This document shows, piece by piece, positions 63,664 through 64,000 of a stretch of DNA of 64,000 nt (position 1 is its first letter; each line of letters opens with the position of its first letter). The notes under the pieces are model-generated. The model made no database searches. It worked only from the letters and a program-made list of their open reading frames with translations, and was not told the origin of the DNA. The position numbers were made by a program, and so were the translations under genes. Source of the stretch: Serripes groenlandicus. Taxonomy: Eukaryota; Mollusca; Bivalvia; Cardiida; Cardiidae. The stretch lies in the NCBI GenBank assembly GCA_031761405.1, contig JASEVX010000087.1, forward strand, positions 124,001 to 188,000. The letters are read 5' to 3'.

Positions 63664-64000
63664 GTGCTTCATATATAACGTACACATTAACAACCGTTTC
63701 GAACTGAGCGATCGCTTTGCAACATATCCCATTTTAAAAAAGTCCGGAGTAATTTCCTTTTAGTCTTTTGCTTTCTCCTCTATATTCTTTTGAAAGCATT
63801 ATAGAGACTTGCACGCAACTCCCCTCAAAAACAATTATAATAATAGAGACGTACTGTGTATTTAGACTATTACCCTAACCATTGTATATGTCCTTGGAAT
63901 TTCTCCGAAAGCAATTTCTTGTTCAGCTTTTTATCAATACGAAGTAATTTTGAGTCGTGTTCTTGGAAAAAAAACGCCTTTAGCGTAAATACAGAGATCA
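63664..64000. other. unannotated right edge
   Basis: Nothing recognised up to the end of the window. Confidence 0.45.

Overview
This window looks like gene-poor nuclear DNA from a bivalve mollusc. The evidence is an AT-rich background, no operon-like coding layout, many tRNA-derived SINEs with a tail shaped like GTTGAAAGCGGCGTTAAAC followed by (CAAA)n or (CAAT)n, many short non-autonomous DNA transposons, and one LINE 3' fragment. The phylum call rests on general familiarity with such repeats. The genus cannot be fixed from sequence alone. I found no host exon, no intact tRNA or rRNA gene, no CRISPR array and no bacterial or viral gene. The only protein-like remnant is a 5'-truncated LINE ORF near 23.1-23.5 kb on the minus strand.

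Family names below are local labels. T1 (about 22 copies) and T2 (about 14) are TTAA-bounded MITEs with ends TTAA-CCCTTTCC and TTAA-CTCTTTCAG. T3 is a 557-559 bp TTAA-bounded element in two near-identical copies. P is a MITE with a long central palindrome. G is a GC-rich MITE with ends GAGCCGTCCCGCG. Single elements resemble hAT (two), Tc1/mariner (three copies of two types) and PIF/Harbinger (one). SINE-A, -B, -C and -E have different tRNA-like heads but share a 3' tail. SINE-D has a different body.

Layout. 0-6 kb: T1, T2, P and G copies, a three-unit satellite built on a SINE-A tail, and a GC-rich island. 6-16 kb: a 54-bp minisatellite, SINEs and a 13-bp 'gagtgcaatg' array. 15.7-24.9 kb: T3 copy 1, tandem SINE-B copies, nested SINE-E in SINE-A, a ~217-bp satellite holding a T1 insertion, an expanded SINE tail, and the LINE fragment inside a SINE. 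25-37 kb: short arrays, G copies, T1 inside T2, a 41-bp array, P copies, a ~245-bp satellite and a second SINE-E. 38.4-39.8 kb: a 36-bp array, 34 units with no indel. 40-48 kb: a foldback in a SINE, T3 copy 2, three ~155-bp units, a 5S-rRNA-like remnant and ~700 bp of GAA-rich repeat. 49-58 kb: T1/T2 pairs, hAT-like and mariner-like elements and a ~145-bp satellite. 58.9-60.0 kb: about 40 units of a 28-bp repeat matching the SINE-A head in reverse. 60-64 kb: G, SINE, T2 and Harbinger-like copies.

There is no gene network to describe. What stands out is layering: insertions inside insertions whose target duplications can be read directly, and several places where a dispersed element seems to have been turned into a tandem array. 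Most long open frames here are products of repeat periods divisible by three.
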